From assembly GCF_000090795.2 (NCBI RefSeq), contig NW_003546246.1, forward strand, positions 614,031-655,125: 41,095 bases of DNA, in the 5' to 3' direction. This DNA is from Amphimedon queenslandica. Lineage: Eukaryota > Porifera > Demospongiae > Haplosclerida > Niphatidae. This document shows, piece by piece, positions 1-10,344 of this stretch (the first letter of the stretch is position 1; each line of letters begins with the position of its first letter). The notes beneath the pieces were generated by a model. That model saw only the letters and a program-made list of their open reading frames with translations. It did not search any database and was not told the origin of the DNA. The translations under genes and the position numbers were made by a program.

Positions 1-1477
1 GAAAGCAGTAATGGTGAGAGCAGGAAGACAGTGAAGCAGTGAGAGTGTTGGTGTGGAAATGAGAGCAGGGAGATGTTAAGACCATGGTGTTATTGTGGAA
101 GTGACAGCAGGGAGATGGTGAAGCAGTCAGAGCAGTGACATGGTGTGGCAGACAGAGCATGGTGTTGGTGTGGCAGTAAGAGCAGGGAGATGGTGAGGTA
201 ATGAGAACAGTGAGATGGTGTGGCAGTGAGAGCAGTGAGATGGTGTGGCACTGAGAGGAGGTAGATTGTATGATAGTGAGAGTAGGCAGATTGTGAGGCA
301 GTATAGCAGTGAGATGGTGTTGCAATGAGAGCAGAAAGATTGTGTGTCAGTGAGAGCAGGGAAATTGTATGGCAGTGAGAGCAGTGAGTTTGTGGGGCAA
401 TTAGAAAAGGGGATGGTGTGGCTAAGACAGCAGGAAGGTGGTGAGGCAGTGAGAGCAGGGAGATGATGCGGCAATGAGAGCATGAAAATGGTGTGGCAAT
501 GAGAGCAGGAATATGGTATGGCAAGAAGTGCAGAAAGATGATGTGGAATTAAGAGCAAGGAGTTACTGTGGAAGTGAGAGGAGGGATATGTTGAGGAAGT
601 TAGAGCCTGGAGATGGTTAGGCTTTGAGCAAAAAGTTGGGGTGGCTGTGAGAAAAGGCAAATGGTGAGCTTATGGAAGCAGGGATATTGTGTGGCAGTGA
701 CAGGAGGAAGATGGTGTGGCAGTGACAGCAGGGAAATGGTGTAGTAATTGGAGCAGGGAGATGATGTGGCAGTGAGAGAACAGAGGTAGTAAGAGCAAGA
801 AGATGGCGCGGCAGTGAGATTGTGTGGCATTGATAGTAGAGAGATGGTGTGGCACTGAGAGCAGGGAAATTGTGAGGCAGTGAGAGCAGTGAGGTGCTGC
901 GGCAGTGAGAGCATGGAAATGGCATGACAGTGAGAGAAGGGTGATGGTGAGGCAGTGAGAGCAGAAAGATAGTGTAACAGCGAGAACAGGGAAATGATGT
1001 AGCAGTGAGAAAAGGGAGATGGCGTGGCAGTGAGAGCAGGGAGATAAAAAGGCAGTGACATTAAGGAAATGGTCAGGCAAGGAGAGCAGGGACATTGTGA
1101 GGCAGAGAGAGCAGGAAGATGGAGTAGCAGAGACAGCAGTGATGTTGTTTGGCAGTGCGAGCAGGAAATTGATGTGGGAGGGGGAGCTGGGAGATGTTGT
1201 GGCGATGAAAGCAAGGTGATGGTGAGTCAGTGGGAGCAAAAGATGGTGTGGCACTGAGAGCAGGGAAATGGTGTGGCACTCAGGAAAATGGGGTGGCAAT
1301 GAGAGCAGGGAGACTGTGTGGCAGTAGGAGCAGGAAGATATTGAGTAGTGAGAGCAGTGAGATGGTGTTGCAATGACAGCATGGAAATGGTGTGACAGTG
1401 AGAGCAGGGTAATGGTGAGGCAGTAACAGCAGAGAAATGGTGCGGCAGTGAGAGCAGGGTGACTGTGAGAAGGTGAG
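1..1477. repeat. 25-bp minisatellite, left part of array
   Basis: About 59 diverged tandem copies of a 25-bp unit, roughly TGGTGTGGCAGTGAGAGCAG followed by GGAGA or TGAGA. The phase is easy to follow at 191, 216, 241 and 266. The unit read on the minus strand contains no stop codon in any frame, so long minus-strand open frames of Leu/Ser/His/Cys/Pro-rich repeats arise by composition alone. Because 25 is not a multiple of 3, the peptide cycles through all three frames with a 25-residue period. I see no start context, splice signals or non-repetitive domain, so I do not call a gene here. The array continues after the Merlin insertion, at 3293. Confidence 0.95.
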
Positions 1478-1749
1478 GGTTATACTGAAGACTGTGTACT
1501 ATGTCATTCAAATTCATGAAGGGGCGTGGCCAACTCCCACGCACTTCTGGTTCAATAGTGACTTGCATGGTGGCTGTAGTCACAAAATGGCCGACCAAAT
1601 TTAAAAATTTTTCATGAAAACAGCAACAGCTAGAAACCAGACATTGCAAGTGATAAAAAGCAGAGGAAGGAAGAGATAGGACCCTAAAAACCAATGACTT
1701 GTGTGTCAAAACAGCTAAAAAATGTGATTTTATCCTAAATTTACTGCTT
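1478..1749 (+). repeat. Merlin copy 1, left terminal inverted repeat
   Basis: This 272-bp arm matches the reverse complement of 3021-3292 over nearly its whole length, with scattered mismatches and small indels. It includes blocks such as the ACTTGTGTGTCAAAACAGCT block near the inner edge. It is unusually long for a terminal repeat and also contains a GTCACAAAATGGC motif. Confidence 0.9.
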
Positions 1750-2039
1750 TAGCCTTGTTCAATTATTATCATGTTGATCACTAGTGTAACAGCCAACACA
1801 ACTGTAAGTCTCCCAAAACCATCACAGCCAAGGAAACAACCTCTTCCAATTATGTCACACTTCTAATTTGATGGTGTTCAGGTGTAGGGGTTTAGGTATT
1901 AGAGTTTAGGGTTTACGTTTTAGATATTAAGGATCTTCGTATTATGTCCTGTTTCTAATTACAGAGCTGATATTTTGCTGTCATACTTGTAAGGTAAGAT
2001 TAATTATTGTGCTGTAATATTCATTTCACTTTCATTTCT

Positions 2040-2960
2040 AATTTCATGCAGAATAATAACAGATACAACCGTGACAAGAAAGCCGACAATGAAAGTAGTC
2101 CAAAAGCTCTAAACATAGACCATGACAAATGGATTTTGTCGATTTAACCATTATGCAGATACTTTTTGAATTACAATTACAGTCATAAAACTAAACGCAG
2201 AGCAATCACAAGCCGAATTAGAAAATTCATACCATTGCAATTGCAAAATAGCATTCAGTGTATAATATTCAGTTAAATAATTTTTCTATTGAGTTATAAT
2301 GATATAATTCCATTGAACTATTTCTGTGTACAGTGCGCTTTAGTATTATATTCAGTAAGTAATAATAAGTAGCTGCTTAGCAAACTATCACTGTGTACTT
2401 ATCATAAGGTTAATTCATCTATGGTCAACAAAGACATCATTGGAAGATATAATCAAGGAAGGTCAGGTAAATTTAATGTCGTATAAAGCAGTTACATTAC
2501 AATGTCACATTTTAGATCAGTGAAGCAACGGATATCGACTGGCATAATTTCATACGTGACATTTGTGCTCAGTAATTCATTAATTATCCCACTGAAATTG
2601 GTGGTCCTACTATAGATGTTGAGATCGATGAATCAAAGTTTGGACGAAGGAAGTACAATAGGGTTCGTTTAGTTGAAGGTCATTGGGTATATGGAGGAGC
2701 AGAAATGGCCTGGATAGGTTACTCAGACAGAACTATACCCATCGTACTGTCAATCACTCCCAACATTTTTTTGACCGGGTCAAAAGAGCATACCCAGTCT
2801 GTGGAATCTATGTGGAGTCAGGGGAAACGGATGAGACATGCTCTAACAATGCATTCTTAATTGTTCCATAAATACCTGCCTGAATTCATGTGGAGAATGA
2901 AATTCGACAGCCCCTACCAAAATGCATTTAACAATATCATTTCTAGTAAAGTAGAACAGT
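2040..2960 (+). pseudogene. Merlin transposase, broken (copy 1)
   Basis: This is the transposase of Merlin copy 1. Its clearest block, at about 2612-2700, reads DVEIDESKFGRRKYNR then LVEGHWVYGGAE, the first catalytic Asp region of the ISXO2-like DDE domain. It continues with a block around the conserved HTQSVESMW (about 2788-2815, third catalytic residue) and ends near LPEFMWRM (about 2875-2897). Compared with copy 2, the stretch between VYGGAE and the region after IDLWGAYNGM is missing, including the second catalytic Asp. There are also stops (for example after ICAQ near 2573) and frame changes. An upstream exon-like stretch (about 2050-2130) aligns with 26340-26390 of copy 2 and is preceded by a plausible GTAAG...CAG intron. 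The element cannot mobilise itself. Confidence 0.82.
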
Positions 2961-3020
2961 ATCTACTGATTACTGTATTCTCTAACCGTACCTACAACAA
3001 TGATAGTACAATAATTAAAT

Positions 3021-3292
3021 AAGCAGTAAATTTAGGATATAATTACATTTTCCAGCTGTTTTGACACACAAGTCATTGGTTTTCACGGTCCTATCTCTTG
3101 CTCCCTCTACATTTCATCGCTTGCATTCTCTGGTTTCTAGTTGTTGCTGTTTTCATGAAAAATAATAAAATTTTGTTGGCCATATTGTGACCACACCCAC
3201 TAAACAAATCACTATTGAACCAAAAAGTGCGTGGGCGTAGGCCACGCCCCTCATGAATTCTAATGAGGTCATACACAGTCTTCAGCATAACC
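3021..3292 (-). repeat. Merlin copy 1, right terminal inverted repeat
   Basis: This arm pairs with 1478-1749. It ends in CTTCAGCATAACC, the inverse of the left terminus apart from one base. The minisatellite resumes directly after it. Confidence 0.9.
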
Positions 3293-4530
3293 GCAGTGGT
3301 AGCAGAGAGATGGTGTAGCAGTGAGAACAGGGAGATGGTGTGGCAGTGAGAGCAGGTGTTTGGTGTGGCAGTGACAGAAAGAAGATGGTGAGCCAGAGAG
3401 AAGAGGGAGATAGGGTGGCAGTGAGAGGAGGATGGTGTGGCAATGAGGGTAGTAAGATGGTGTTGCAATGAGAAAAGGCAGATGTTGTGGTAGTGACAAC
3501 ATGGAGATGATAAAGCAGTGAGAGCAGTGAGATGGTGATGCAATAAGTTCAGGGAGATGGAGACAAAGTGACAGCAGGGATGGTGTAGGCAGTGAGAGCA
3601 GTGACACCGAAAGCTGGAAGATAGTGAAGCAGGGATAGTTAAAGCAGTAATGGAAGAATGTGGGTGAGATGAACAAGTATATTACTTATAAGTGAGAGTG
3701 ACACCAGTTGAGAAAGCATTATTATGTCACACTTTGTGGATATATTACTGCAGGTAGTGAGAGCCATGACATGGTGGGTGTGGCAATGAAAGCAGGAAGA
3801 TGGTGTGGCAGTAAGAGAAGGGAGATTGTGAAGCAATAAGGGCAGAGAGATGGTGTGGCAGTGAGAGCATGAAAATGGTGTGGCAGTCAGAGCACAGAGA
3901 GTGTGTGGCTGTGAGAGCAGTGAGACTGCATGGCAATGAGGGTATGAAGATTGTGTGGCAGCGAAAGCAGAGAGATTTTGAGGCAGTGGAAGCAATGATT
4001 GTGAGGCAATGAGAACAGAAACATGATGCCAATACGAGAGCAGGGATGGTGTAGGCAGTGACAGCAGTGATGGTGAGAGCAGTAAGACAGTAAAGCAGTG
4101 AGAGTAGGGTTTTGTGTGGAAGTGAGAGCAGAGAGATGGTGAGGCAGTGAGACTAGGGAGATGGTATGGCCATGATGGCTGGCCAATAGTGAGGCAATGA
4201 GAGCAGGTAGATGGTGTGGCAGTGAGAGCAAAAAGATCGTGTGGAGGTAAAAGAGCAGGCAGATTGTAAGGCAGTTGAAGCACTGAGACAGTGAGGAGAA
4301 AGACAGTCTGTTAGTGAGAGCAAGGAGATGGTGTGGCAGTGAGGGCAGGGAAATGATGTGGCCATGAGAGCAGAGGCAGTTAAAGCATGGAGATCATAAA
4401 TTTTGGCAATGAGAGCTGTAGATGGTGTGGCAATGAGAGCCGGTAGATGGTTTGGCAGTGAGAACAGGAGTTACAGTGGCAGTCAGAGAACGGACATGTG
4501 GCAGTGACTGCAGGGTGTTGCTTTGACAGT
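3293..4530. repeat. 25-bp minisatellite, right part of array
   Basis: Continuation of the 25-bp tandem repeat seen at 1-1477, about 50 more units. A short non-repetitive interruption lies at about 3660-3755. The minus-strand open frames across it are repeat artefacts for the same reason as in the left part. The array decays near 4530, where the 117-bp satellite begins. Confidence 0.93.
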
Positions 4531-4660
4531 TCCATAGTATAGTGTCAAATAGCAGAAGTGATTCATCAGACTGTTTTTGTCTGAGTTTTTTTAATGTTTT
4601 ATGTTAAACGTACATTTTTCTCATTTGTTTCTTTTTCTCGGTTTTATAATACAGTTTTGT
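4531..4660. repeat. 117-bp satellite, unit left of the P-like element
   Basis: This stretch carries the landmarks of the satellite seen at 9256-11390: AGCAGAAGTGATTCATCAGACTG, then a TTTATGTT block, then TTTGTTTCTTTTTCTCGGTTTTATA. It ends in GTTTTGT (4654-4660), the left copy of a target duplication. Joined to 9256 onwards it reconstitutes one satellite unit. Confidence 0.75.
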
Positions 4661-4724
4661 CAAGAGTACATAAGGGTTTAGGGAGAGTGTCTAACTGCCT
4701 TATGTGGCCAGTGATAACTGCGCG
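4661..4724 (+). repeat. P-like element, left terminal inverted repeat
   Basis: It reads CAAGAGTACATAAGGGTTTA, then AGTGTCTAACTGCC and a block ending TGATAACTGCG. It matches the reverse complement of 9192-9255 with only a few differences. Confidence 0.88.
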
Positions 4725-6661
4725 TAGATGTTACATGGTTATGATTAGGACATGCCTGCTTACTATCATTAGCCCCATAAGTGATAATGATCTTGTAGTT
4801 TTGGGCGTGTTTATTCTTTAACTTTAATATTAAAATGGCTGTCATGGACATGGATCAGTTGCATCAATCACTTTGTAGCCAGTTAAATGGATTTTTGATT
4901 GCAAAACACGCCTTTTGCAACAAGTACTGTTTGATTATAACTCACCAGAAGCTTTTTGATCATCCTCCACTTGGACCAACATCAAGAGTAAGAATAATGA
5001 ACAATAGCAACGAGTATGTGGTACATGTGTTATTGAGGGAGATTCAACGCTGAGTTTTGCCTTCAATAAATCCAGAGATACAAGTTTTAGAGATATGCAG
5101 GTTTTTTTTAGATTCTCCCATATATAGATATTGTTCTGGTATTGATCCAAGAGTATGATGAAATACGTGAAGTCATCCGTTTCGACATTAAGAGTGTCCA
5201 TCGCACTTTTTCTTTATTTAGTCATGTTGATTCAGTCAAGTGCTTGCTTTGGTTTGAACTATCAGCAAAATGTACTAAAGAACGAGTAGCGAAGAGTGTC
5301 ATGTGTCTAGTGTGTGTAAGATTAAAGTGTGACCTTCAACATCAGTTAAACAGGACGTTATCTGAAAGTCCATCAAAGTGAGTAGCACACCAGCAAAGCT
5401 CTTCTCATGCACCTTTATGTCACATGTCTCCAGAAAGCCAGGACAAGAGGAGAGCTAACCAACAAAATGAACGGAAAAATTTGAAAAAGTTCTTCGCTAT
5501 ACTGAAGCAGAAGTATCATTGGATGACAAAGTGATGAAATATGTTCAATTACATCCATCATTCAATCCAATCATGTGGATGAGTTAGAGAAATTGTTTAT
5601 AGAAGGTACATTTTACACTCCACAATTTATACATAAATTATTAGTTCTAAACAAAATTTATGTAGGCCAAAAGTGTGGTGTTGGCCATATTTTGAAGGAT
5701 TGTTGGAAGGAAGATGTTGGTAAACAGAGTGAAAAGAAGCAGTTTGAAAAAGATTAGAACAATAGCAGTAAGTGAAGTCTTTAACAAATGTGAATTCTAA
5801 TTATCTATCTCTATCAAATTTGGCACTGGAAAAAGAGGAAACAGGTGGGGCATGATTACTATTAGAATGGGTACGTTTGAAAATTTGTATTATGGCTGAC
5901 CTTCTTATAACATAGCTTTGCCAGTTTATATTTAATCTCTAGCGGCATATGAAGCATTGAAGTCATTCGGTATCCTATAACTTCCTTGTCGTTCAACTCT
6001 GCAAGCATACACGGGAGCATTTCTTCATGAGCCTGGTGCAAACAGTAGCTGTATAGAGAAGCAGGTAGCACAATTTGTGATACATTGTCAGAGATTAAAA
6101 TCTGAAGACAAGAAGGAATCGAAGAAAGATGGAGTATTAATTTTTGATGAGGTCAAAGTCATCAATCGATTTATGTGGAATAGCAGGAGTCAAAGTTGAT
6201 TGGGTTAAGCATGAGGAACGAAGAAATGTCTTCACTTTGCAATGTCTTTCAGACACATGAGGGTGACAATCCAGCTTAGACTGACCACATACTTCAGTTC
6301 CTTTGGAGAGACCTCACAAGTAATTTTGACATAGTAGGCCCATATTTTACGAGCAGTGGCACCCTGGACAGCAAATTTACCCTGTGTTGCATCCTAGAAA
6401 CCGTGAAATTGTTTCAGCTTCATGGTTAATCTACGTCACTGCTAGTTTGTGATGGTGCTTTAAGCCATCATTAAAGCCAGCCACGGAACATCAGGTGTAT
6501 ATCCTATTTTGAAAGGTTAGTCAGCATTCAGCTACGTACAGCCTATGTTAATTGCTTTTTAAAAAATGAAATAGATCCATATGCAGTTGAACCTTTTATG
6601 ATGAATCCATTTAACCCACAAATCCTATTTTTGGGTCATATGTCCAACTCATCAAGTAAAT

Positions 6662-6773
6662 AATAAATACATTATAGGTATTTTATTTTAAATTTAAATA
6701 GAAATAAAATACCCATGATGTATTTATTATTAATAATAATAATAATAAATACATCATGGGTATTTTATTTCTT
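6662..6773. repeat. Nested hairpin of three alternating arms
   Basis: The arm AATAAATACATCATGGGTAT (6744-6763, extending to about 6773) pairs almost perfectly with its inverse at about 6700-6730, leaving a short ATTAATAATAATA loop. A third, weaker copy (6662-6690) lies upstream in the same orientation as the downstream arm. It sits inside the P-like transposase between the DDE motif region and the block at 6803. It may be a tiny foldback MITE, and it would form a strong hairpin in RNA or single-stranded DNA. Confidence 0.85.
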
Positions 6774-7396
6774 TATAAATTTCTTTCATTTAGCTGAAGA
6801 ACATGATCAACGCTCTCTTTTCATCCAAGCCTAGTGGTACCAAATCTTTTGTCCTCGATGATGTTAATTTTGGTTGGAATTCAGTGTCTTTGATGTTTCA
6901 GAGAGTGTCAAAGAATGAGCAAAGGACTGACTTGTATGGTTCCTATGCTGTGAGAGTCACACATCATACGAGATTCATGGACAAAACTAAACGTCACACC
7001 AGCGAAAGTCATGCAGGTCAGTTTTAGTAAAATCTAACACAAGTCTATAAGCACTAGTATTGTTTTTATGGAAAGAAAATGTGCTATCTGAAATACTTCA
7101 ATATGTGAATGAAATGAAGGGAGCATTGCAGATGGATCAAAGGCAGTTATTATCTTATTTGGAAGCATGCAACAAGTTGTTTGGAAATGGGTTTTTAAGT
7201 CATGGAAGAATATGCAACATGGAATCAGAGGTTCTAAAATCTATCAAGGATGGATACAAGTTTTCACTTCAAGGCTTTATCAGATACGAGAAAATGGTAT
7301 ATGCCGTTGTTGATATGCCTTAAATAACTAATTCAATTTTAGATCCAAGTTTCCAAATAAGCAACAATACTCAAAAGAAGTTCTTAGCTTGGCAAA

Positions 7397-7455
7397 GTAA
7401 GTAATTTAATTATTTACATTAAATCATATACTTAATTCTCCATCTTTTGTAATAG
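7397..7455 (+). other. Candidate 59-bp intron in P-like transposase
   Basis: It begins GTAAGTAATT and ends TTTTGTAATAG. Removing it joins an upstream frame ending KKFLAWQ to the long downstream frame LDLLGIDVNGFNLF. The size is near the lower limit for animals, and very short introns are common in some sponges. Confidence 0.65.
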
Positions 7456-7832
7456 CTCTTGATTTGTTGGGGATTGATGTCAATGGATTTAATCTCTTTT
7501 GTAAATATTTTCTTAACAAATACCCAGGCTACTACATTGTACCCATCAGAATTACAGGATCTGCAGTTGAATCATTGTTTAGCCCGTTCAAGTTTAGTTC
7601 AGGTGGAAAATTAGATGCTGCAAACTACTCCTACAGCCGAGGTGTTTCACTTATTAAGCAAGTTACTTCAACTCATCACAGTATTAAAGATTACAGGGAT
7701 GGCGAGTTAGCAATGCCATCTCTACCATTGACTAAAAAAGAGAATAAAAAATTGATTTAAATTGATCTTTGATAATAAAAACATCATAAATTTACTCAAG
7801 ATTGTACATTTATGTGATGTGTTACTAAATTG

Positions 7833-9087
7833 TCACGGAGATTTTGTCCAATTGCTGATGCTTGACCCTTTCCTGAAGCAATTTTTTGTTTTAGTGATGA
7901 AATAAAATCTTGAATTTGAGTATTTGAAAGTTTCCATAAGTATTATCTTTTCCACTAATTGAAGATACATTGTTTGTAAACTTTCTGTTTCGGTATAATC
8001 AGAGTTATAAATCCTGTTTGACATGACTATATATACCTTTACAAGCTGATCAACATGTTCCTTCATTCCTTTTTCACTAACGACACTCTTTACACACTCA
8101 TCGACTGCTCTGAAGAATGGTATAAAAATTGCATTGGGAGAATACATATAGCCTTTATCTCGATACTTTAAGTAATCAGGCATGCTAGCTTTATTTTTAG
8201 TATTAATAGACTGCAATATTCTAATTTCTTCAGAAAGGCAATCCCTCCTATCAGCACTACATTTTTTAATATCACTGTACCGACCATGAAGCATACTGGC
8301 CAATGTTGCTCCACCAAAACGGAAGTAAACATCATCTTGATCTGACTCAACAACAGCTGTACTTGCAGTCCCAAAATTATTTGCCATGGTCATTTCTGCA
8401 ACTTTTCTATGAACTTCACATAACATATCATAAATTGAAGATGAAAAGAGGATCATACATTTATGGTGTTCGTCAATATTCCTTTCCAAATCATTGTCAC
8501 AAAAATTGCGCCATACCAGACAAACTAAAGCCATCTCTTTAGTCAGTGTAGAAAAAATGTACTGAATACTCTTTTTGCAAGGTAAAAGAAGGATGATAAA
8601 ATATTTATACCATTTCAGCTGAAATGACATAAACTTGTCTTCCTGTTACATTATCCTGATAAAGAATAACAAATGTATTCTCATGAAATTGCAGTAACCT
8701 TGATAGTGTCTCTGGTTTAGCTACTAACATGGCAAATGTAGAGCATTCCTGTTCTTGATAAGCATTTTTTAATTGTGGCAGGATGCAAAAATTTGTTACA
8801 TGCTTCACTACCATGAATTTCTCCTTTTTATTTTGCTGTTTGCGACTTCTTGATGTTGTAGTCTTCCGTTGACTGCCATCTGAGTTCATTGAAGGATGAA
8901 CTGAGCCAGAGGATTCTTCACTTCGTGGTCTCTTTGTAGATCTATTAGGACGCTTTGGTGTAGCTTGTATAGCCTCATAGCTCATAGTTTCATCGTCAAG
9001 ACTGTGCTGTAACTTCCTGAAAGATCTCCATTTTGTAAACTCTTGCATACACGTGGTAAAAGGCGGGGTGTAGTTTATTAAAACCAC
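7833..9087 (-). CDS. Unrecognised accessory protein of the P-like element, about 401 aa
   Basis: Two exons on the minus strand. Exon 1 is 9087-8611 (159 codons) and exon 2 is 8561-7833 (242 codons plus stop), joined across a 49-bp GT-AG intron (8562-8610) that keeps the frame. Residues about 41-90 are Ser/Thr/Arg/Lys-rich with nuclear-localisation-like basic clusters (KRPNRSTKRPR; SRSRKQQNKKEK). Exon 2 is globular, with RFGGATLASMLHGRYSDIKK at about 240-259 and LKYRDKGYMY at about 290-299. I know of no named domain. From memory, similar conserved hypothetical proteins occur in sponge genomes, but I cannot verify this. The frame is open throughout while the neighbouring transposase is ruined. 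The true start could be the Met at residue 14 or lie in an unseen upstream exon. The gene sits inside the element's inverted repeats and converges on the transposase, so it is likely element-borne. Confidence 0.7.
8562..8610 (-). other. 49-bp intron in the accessory gene
   Basis: On the minus strand it begins GTATAAATATTT directly after ...VISAEM and ends with GTATTCAG before YIFSTLTKEM. Splicing in phase 0 joins two long open frames, and reading through would change frame. This supports a genuine spliced gene. Confidence 0.6.
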
Positions 9088-9191
9088 ACCTATTTCAATG
9101 CTGTTCTTGTCTTTTCCCGTTTTCCCCCATTTTCATTCCCAGTTCTAATACTAGTCACAGAATGTGCTAATTGAAGTGTGTGGAACGCGTA

Positions 9192-9255
9192 CACGCAGTT
9201 ATCATTGGCCACATAGGGCAGTTAGACACTCTCCCTAAACACTTATGTACTCTTG
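9192..9255 (-). repeat. P-like element, right terminal inverted repeat
   Basis: This is the reverse complement of 4661-4724 with few mismatches. It ends CTTATGTACTCTTG and is followed by the GTATTGT target duplication. Confidence 0.88.
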
Positions 9256-9655
9256 GTATTGTGTATACTAGGGTGACTGGTCAGATTGAGTTGTTATCAA
9301 TTGAGTTTTTCTAATGATGGTTGACGTCCAACTGACTTTGGACTCTGTTTCCTTGTTCTCTCTTCAATAGCGTAGTTTAGAATAACAGGAGTGACTAATT
9401 AGATTGAGATATTATTTGAGGTTGTTTTCGGAATTTTTTCATGTAGCACTCACTTCTTGTTTTATATAATCTTTTCTTAGTTTTATAGTATTGTTTGTAC
9501 CAGGAGTGACTGATAAGACTTAGTTTCATCCATTTCCTTTGGTTTGAGAAATGTTTCATGTAACACTTTTTTCTTAGTATTTGTTCCTTTTCTCATTTTT
9601 ATAGTGCATTTTAAAATGCTAGAAATGATTGATAAAATGATATTTTTTCTACTAC
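9256..9655. repeat. 117-bp satellite, middle part
   Basis: Tandem units of about 112-120 bp. Each carries AGGAGTGACTGATCAGACTGAGT-like, TTTCATGTA-like and TTCTCAGTTTTATAGTAT-like landmarks. The first landmark recurs at about 9270, 9388, 9500 and 9620. The array is broken at about 9655 by an unidentified insertion. Confidence 0.85.
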
Positions 9656-10344
9656 TGACTTGTCACTATGATTACTTCACATTACACATTATACTTACTT
9701 CTGTATCTACTACATAATAAACTTGAGTTATGATAACAGGACTCAACTATCATTGAATTGAAATTCAGCACAAATCACATGACTTATACTATAATAATAA
9801 TAGTAACAATAATAAATAAATATAATTTTCATAATTATAATAAATAATAACAATAATAATAAATAATACCTGACTGTAATTGATCACCCTTAATTTGGTC
9901 AACCATATGTGTGACACTATCACCAACATGTGCGTCCCAATAGCTGATCCTATATTTATGCACAAAATGGCTGCTCTTTGTCCCCAACACCTTACCTTAT
10001 GTTATATTTTAACACTAATTTCTAACACATTATAACTACCAGAAGTATTGAGTATAACTAGTATCATGTGATAGAGCCTTGAAATGGTCCTCTTTCCTGA
10101 CTAAATCAGCAAGTAAGGCGGCACTTTCAGCGCCTTCTTTTAGTGCCTAACGACCCCTTAATTCAATCAAGCCTAACTAGCACTGGTCCTTGTCTTCGTT
10201 GAGAGTAAAATGTAACTCAATTTGGTACCAAAACCCCTCACTGCCTGCATTTTTCAATGAAGAAGCAGCATCATTTAGAGCAGACATTTTTACACGTAAA
10301 AAAATGGAAGCCACCATACCCAGGGCAATGCCTTTTATACCGCA
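9656..10344. other. Unidentified insertion in the 117-bp satellite
   Basis: The satellite landmarks stop near 9655 and resume near 10345. The 0.7 kb between holds an ATA/AAT microsatellite-like tract (about 9788-9870), no long open frame and no terminal repeats that I could recognise. It may be a degenerate nonautonomous element. Confidence 0.55.

Larger units (their letters stand above)
1478..3292 (+). mobile_element. Merlin-type DNA transposon, copy 1
   Basis: An element of about 1.8 kb inserted in the 25-bp minisatellite. Its ends are long inverted repeats (1478-1749 and 3021-3292), both beginning GGTTATRCTGAAGACTGTG. The interior encodes fragments of an ISXO2/IS1016-like DDE transposase, the signature of the Merlin superfamily. 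Merlin normally makes 8-9 bp target duplications. I could not find a convincing one, perhaps because the target is a degenerate tandem repeat. A second, diverged copy lies at 24357 to about 26470 in the opposite orientation. Confidence 0.88.
4835..7760 (+). pseudogene. P-like (THAP9/P-element type) transposase, decayed
   Basis: This is a multi-fragment coding region with frameshifts and stops. At about 5300-5500, CDLQHQLNRT and MSPESQDKRRANQQ look like the coiled region. At about 5920-6060 the pattern SFGILQLPCRSTLQAY appears, matching the P-element helix block that usually reads LPS-STL. At about 6125-6180 GVLIFDEVKVINRFMWN gives the first acidic RNase-H-like motif, and at about 6295-6480 FLWRDLTSNFDIVGPYF then SLLVCDGAL follow. 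The C-terminal part at 7464-7760 contains ITGSAVESLFSPFKFSSGGK, the equivalent of the P-element block that usually ends in a GG-N pattern. A canonical 59-bp intron is visible at 7397-7455. No THAP zinc finger was found at the N-terminus. The protein is almost certainly inactive. Confidence 0.72.
4661..9255 (+). mobile_element. P-element-like DNA transposon with two genes
   Basis: This 4.6-kb element is bounded by inverted repeats of about 64 bp (4661-4724 and 9192-9255), both beginning CAAGAGTACATAAG. It is flanked by a 7-bp near-duplication, GTTTTGT (4654-4660) and GTATTGT (9256-9262). It interrupts a 117-bp satellite unit. Inside are a decayed transposase on the plus strand (about 4835-7760) and a second gene on the minus strand (7833-9087). 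The two are convergent with a spacer of about 70 bp. Terminal-repeat length, target-duplication length and transposase motifs all fit the P superfamily. The assignment rests on motif recognition only. Confidence 0.78.

Noticed and set aside
90..1709. Long minus-strand open frames in the 25-bp repeat (and again at 3091-4365)
   Set aside because: They are produced by a repeat unit lacking stops on that strand in every frame. Overlapping frames encode the same cyclic peptide, with no unique domain, start context or introns.
2683..2871. Independent small gene at 2683-2871
   Set aside because: It is a frameshifted reading of the Merlin transposase; the homologous stretch in copy 2 shows the real frame.
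1469..3301. 8-9 bp target duplication for Merlin copy 1
   Set aside because: AAGGTGAG and GCAGTGGT on the two sides share too few bases, and the tandem-repeat target makes partial matches meaningless.
1..4530. CRISPR-like array
   Set aside because: The 25-bp units are contiguous, diverged tandem repeats without unique spacers, and the DNA is eukaryotic.
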